From JBMNUL01 sp050946255 (GTDB taxonomy: Bacteria > Actinomycetota > Coriobacteriia > Coriobacteriales > CADBOM01), in assembly GCA_050946255.1 (NCBI GenBank), contig JBMNUL010000119.1:1-8049 (forward strand): a DNA stretch of 8,049 nt, written 5' to 3'. How positions within the stretch are numbered: position 1 is the first letter of the stretch; each line of letters starts with the position of its first letter. A program made the translations under genes and the position numbers. Below are positions 5,917 to 8,049 of the stretch, piece by piece. The notes below the pieces were generated by a model. That model saw nothing but the letters and a program-made list of their open reading frames with translations, did no database searches and was not told the DNA's origin.

Positions 5917-8049
5917 ATGGATGGCATCGACAATGGGCACCTTACTGAAAACAAGTCGGAAAACGTTGCTGACGTGAACGGCAATGCAGGCATCAGCGAT
6001 TCTGTGAACTCACAGGACACTGTTCGTCAACGCGTCATCGAAAGCTTTGGGGAATACTTGGGAAATCCCATCTCCCTGACCAGGTTGAAGCTTCGCGCAC
6101 AGTCCACAGCTGGCAATTCGCAGCTAGATGCGACGCATTCCGAACTCTCCCACCTCGCTGAAAATTTCAGACTCGTTTGCGATGATGCCTGCGTTTTGCA
6201 AGAAGAGGACGAACTGGTCCTGACTATCCCAGACAACTCCACCGCTATTCTCCGCAAGCGTTTATTTCACGCCCTTGACCGCGACAATGGCTCTCTTGTA
6301 TGGGCAAACGTGGACCGCGAGCTCCAACCAATAGCGGGGTATGCCTATGGGGTACCCGAAAACGATGACGATCTGTGGGAGATGTACATTGCTGCCGGCG
6401 AGAACCTCTCCGTTGCATCAACCGAGAACATAAAGGGCAGCAAGTATGGGGACTCCCCATTTGACGGAAGCGTTCCCCGCAAGTTCATCGGAAAGGGTCG
6501 CGACCAACTAACTGGCCTTCTTACCGCCGACGAATTCAGGAGAAGAACGGAAATCTTCATCAAAGATGAGGAACGGAGCGAAAACCTCGCCTGCGTGTAC
6601 TTCGGCTTCGACAACTTCAGCGCCTACAACGAAGCCTACGGCTACAAAGCTGGGGACACGCTGCTCAGGGAAACCGCCATCACGATTTCCAGCGTCTTCC
6701 CCGGGTCGTTGATCTCGCGGATATCGAACACCCATATGTGCGTGCTCTGCCTCCAGGACAAGGCCGCAGAAAACGCAAACGAGGTTTGCAACACGATAAA
6801 CCGCCACAACGTGGGCTCCAAATCGAGAATAGTGCTCAAAGCCGGAATATATATAATCACGTCTCAATCGGAGAACATCGACTCATGTTGCGGGAAGGCA
6901 AAGCTTGCCTACTACCGCAATTTCAACCATTACGACAAGATGTTCTCAATCTACGACAACAAGCAGAATGAGGAGAACAAGGAGCGCCAGTACATCATCG
7001 ACAACCTGGAGCGTGCCATAGCGTCCCAGTCGATCGTCACTGCATACCAGCCGATCATCCGTTCCACAACCGGTGAGGTGCATTGCCTCGAGGTCCTGGC
7101 AAGATGGAACGACCCCAAGAAGGGCATAATCCCACCCAACAAGTTCGTGCAGGTTTGCGAATCGGCGCACATCATCCACTTGCTCGATGCGCATGTCATC
7201 ACGATGGCATGCCGAGATTGGCGCAGCATGGTCGATGCGGGATACACGCCGGTTGGTATTTCAATCAACATCTCACGCCTCGACGCACAGCTCTGCGACA
7301 TTGTGGAAGTCATCGACCGCGCCGTCATCGAGAACAGCATACCCCGCCGTCTAGTCCACATAGAGATCACCGAGACGATGCTCTCCGACGTGACCGAATC
7401 TCTCAGAGAGGCAATGGACGAATTGCGCAATAAGGGTTACTCGCTGTGGATGGACGATTACGGCAGCGGCTATTCTTCACTTGAGACGCTGGCCAACTAC
7501 AAGTTCGACCTGGTGAAGCTCGACAAATCGCTTCTCAAGCAGGCCACGGACACGTCTCGTTCCGGAATCGTGCTGTCCTCGACAATAGACATGGCCAAGC
7601 AGCTTGGAATGCACACTCTATGCGAGGGCGTCGAAACAGAGCAGCACGCCAAGCTGCTGAGGGAAATCGGGTGCGAGTTCCAACAGGGCTTCCTATATTC
7701 CCGTCCACTTTACCTGGACGAGCTGAAGGAGAAGATAGACAGCGGCGAGCTCGTGATAGAAGACCCGATGTGGGAGGGGTATTCCAATGCGGCGAGCAAT
7801 GTCAACGTCTTGAGCACCAACCCGTTCTCGAATTCGGGCAAGCTGGACCATGGGAGCAAAATCACGATGCAGGACCCGCTCGCTATTATTGAGAGAATCC
7901 CAGGCGAGGGATTGCGTTTCCTGGTGAAAGACCCCGCCTTCGAGCAGATGGCGAAAGACGAGGGATTCGCCTCTCCGGAAGAAGCTCTCAGGACAATCAT
8001 CGCTGATCAGCCCTACACTGCGGAAAGATTCCAGGCCATGTTGGATCCC
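5917..8049 (+). CDS. c-di-GMP protein with degenerate GGDEF and EAL (EVL) domains, runs off right edge
   Basis: The frame is open for 711 residues to the window end. Residues 1-35 are acidic; about 37-185 match no domain I recognise and may be a sensory part. The GGDEF domain (about 195-345) opens with RDQLTGLL (195-202) but is degenerate: the GGDEF signature is replaced by SNTHM (270-274) and the first metal-binding Asp by Gly230, so cyclase activity is not expected. The EAL domain (about 362-610) has EVL at 392-394 and keeps N451, E483, D513-D514, K534, E570/E573 and Q590, so c-di-GMP hydrolysis to pGpG is likely. After it, residues about 660-711 resemble the PAS-like region after the EAL domain of the minus-strand neighbour (PAFEQM... 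versus KAFDEVM...), so the two genes are probably old paralogues. No membrane segment is visible. Whether a C-terminal GGDEF follows, as in the neighbour, is outside the window. Confidence 0.92.
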   Translation, partial: MDGIDNGHLTENKSENVADVNGNAGISDSVNSQDTVRQRVIESFGEYLGNPISLTRLKLRAQSTAGNSQLDATHSELSHLAENFRLVCDDACVLQEEDELVLTIPDNSTAILRKRLFHALDRDNGSLVWANVDRELQPIAGYAYGVPENDDDLWEMYIAAGENLSVASTENIKGSKYGDSPFDGSVPRKFIGKGRDQLTGLLTADEFRRRTEIFIKDEERSENLACVYFGFDNFSAYNEAYGYKAGDTLLRETAITISSVFPGSLISRISNTHMCVLCLQDKAAENANEVCNTINRHNVGSKSRIVLKAGIYIITSQSENIDSCCGKAKLAYYRNFNHYDKMFSIYDNKQNEENKERQYIIDNLERAIASQSIVTAYQPIIRSTTGEVHCLEVLARWNDPKKGIIPPNKFVQVCESAHIIHLLDAHVITMACRDWRSMVDAGYTPVGISINISRLDAQLCDIVEVIDRAVIENSIPRRLVHIEITETMLSDVTESLREAMDELRNKGYSLWMDDYGSGYSSLETLANYKFDLVKLDKSLLKQATDTSRSGIVLSSTIDMAKQLGMHTLCEGVETEQHAKLLREIGCEFQQGFLYSRPLYLDELKEKIDSGELVIEDPMWEGYSNAASNVNVLSTNPFSNSGKLDHGSKITMQDPLAIIERIPGEGLRFLVKDPAFEQMAKDEGFASPEEALRTIIADQPYTAERFQAMLDP

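Noticed and set aside
5289..5948. Plus-strand open frame of 219 codons covering the divergent region
   Set aside because: It is antisense to the N-terminus of the EAL/GGDEF gene, overlaps the start of the plus-strand gene and shows no recognisable motifs or ribosome site.
5676..6020. Minus-strand open frame of 114 codons
   Set aside because: It overlaps the well-supported start of the gene at 5917 on the other strand, and its composition is not protein-like in any recognisable way.

Overview
The window looks like chromosomal DNA from an anaerobic bacterium of moderately high GC content. Two things point to an anaerobe: a glycyl radical enzyme, which is destroyed by oxygen, and its iron-sulfur activase. 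A gut-type actinobacterium (Coriobacteriia/Eggerthellaceae-like) would fit the codon use and the large multi-domain cyclic-di-GMP proteins. This placement is a low-confidence inference, and an anaerobic Firmicute is not excluded. No tRNA, rRNA, CRISPR array, transposase or other mobile element was seen.

Left part (1-2275), all on the minus strand: a two-gene unit. The activase (1157-2059) is transcribed first. After a 115-base gap rich in inverted repeats comes the glycyl radical enzyme (1-1041), of which only the N-terminal 347 residues lie in the window. The activase is the long clostridial-type form with two extra 4Fe-4S motifs, which fits a non-classical glycyl radical enzyme rather than ordinary pyruvate formate-lyase. 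The active-site Cys and the glycyl loop lie beyond the window edge, so the substrate cannot be read. The 216 bases upstream of the activase hold a likely intrinsic terminator for the preceding gene (2187-2210) and a perfect 9-base inverted repeat (2111-2136) that may be an operator.

Right part (2276-8049): two large, divergently transcribed, related cyclic-di-GMP proteins. The minus-strand one (2276-5515) is complete. Its order is degenerate GGDEF, intact EAL, two PAS-like regions, GAF-like region, intact GGDEF. The plus-strand one (5917 to the right edge) has a novel N-terminal region, a degenerate GGDEF, an EAL with EVL as its signature, and the start of a PAS-like region matching the one in its neighbour. 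By residues, both EAL domains should hydrolyse c-di-GMP and only the last GGDEF of the minus-strand protein should make it. Neither visible sequence has an obvious membrane segment. The 401-base divergent region between them has candidate -10 boxes facing both ways and a block of nested inverted repeats.

How the parts work together is inference. The c-di-GMP proteins could sense signals through PAS/GAF regions and tune second-messenger level near, but probably transcriptionally separate from, the glycyl radical enzyme unit. Nothing in the sequence proves a direct functional link.
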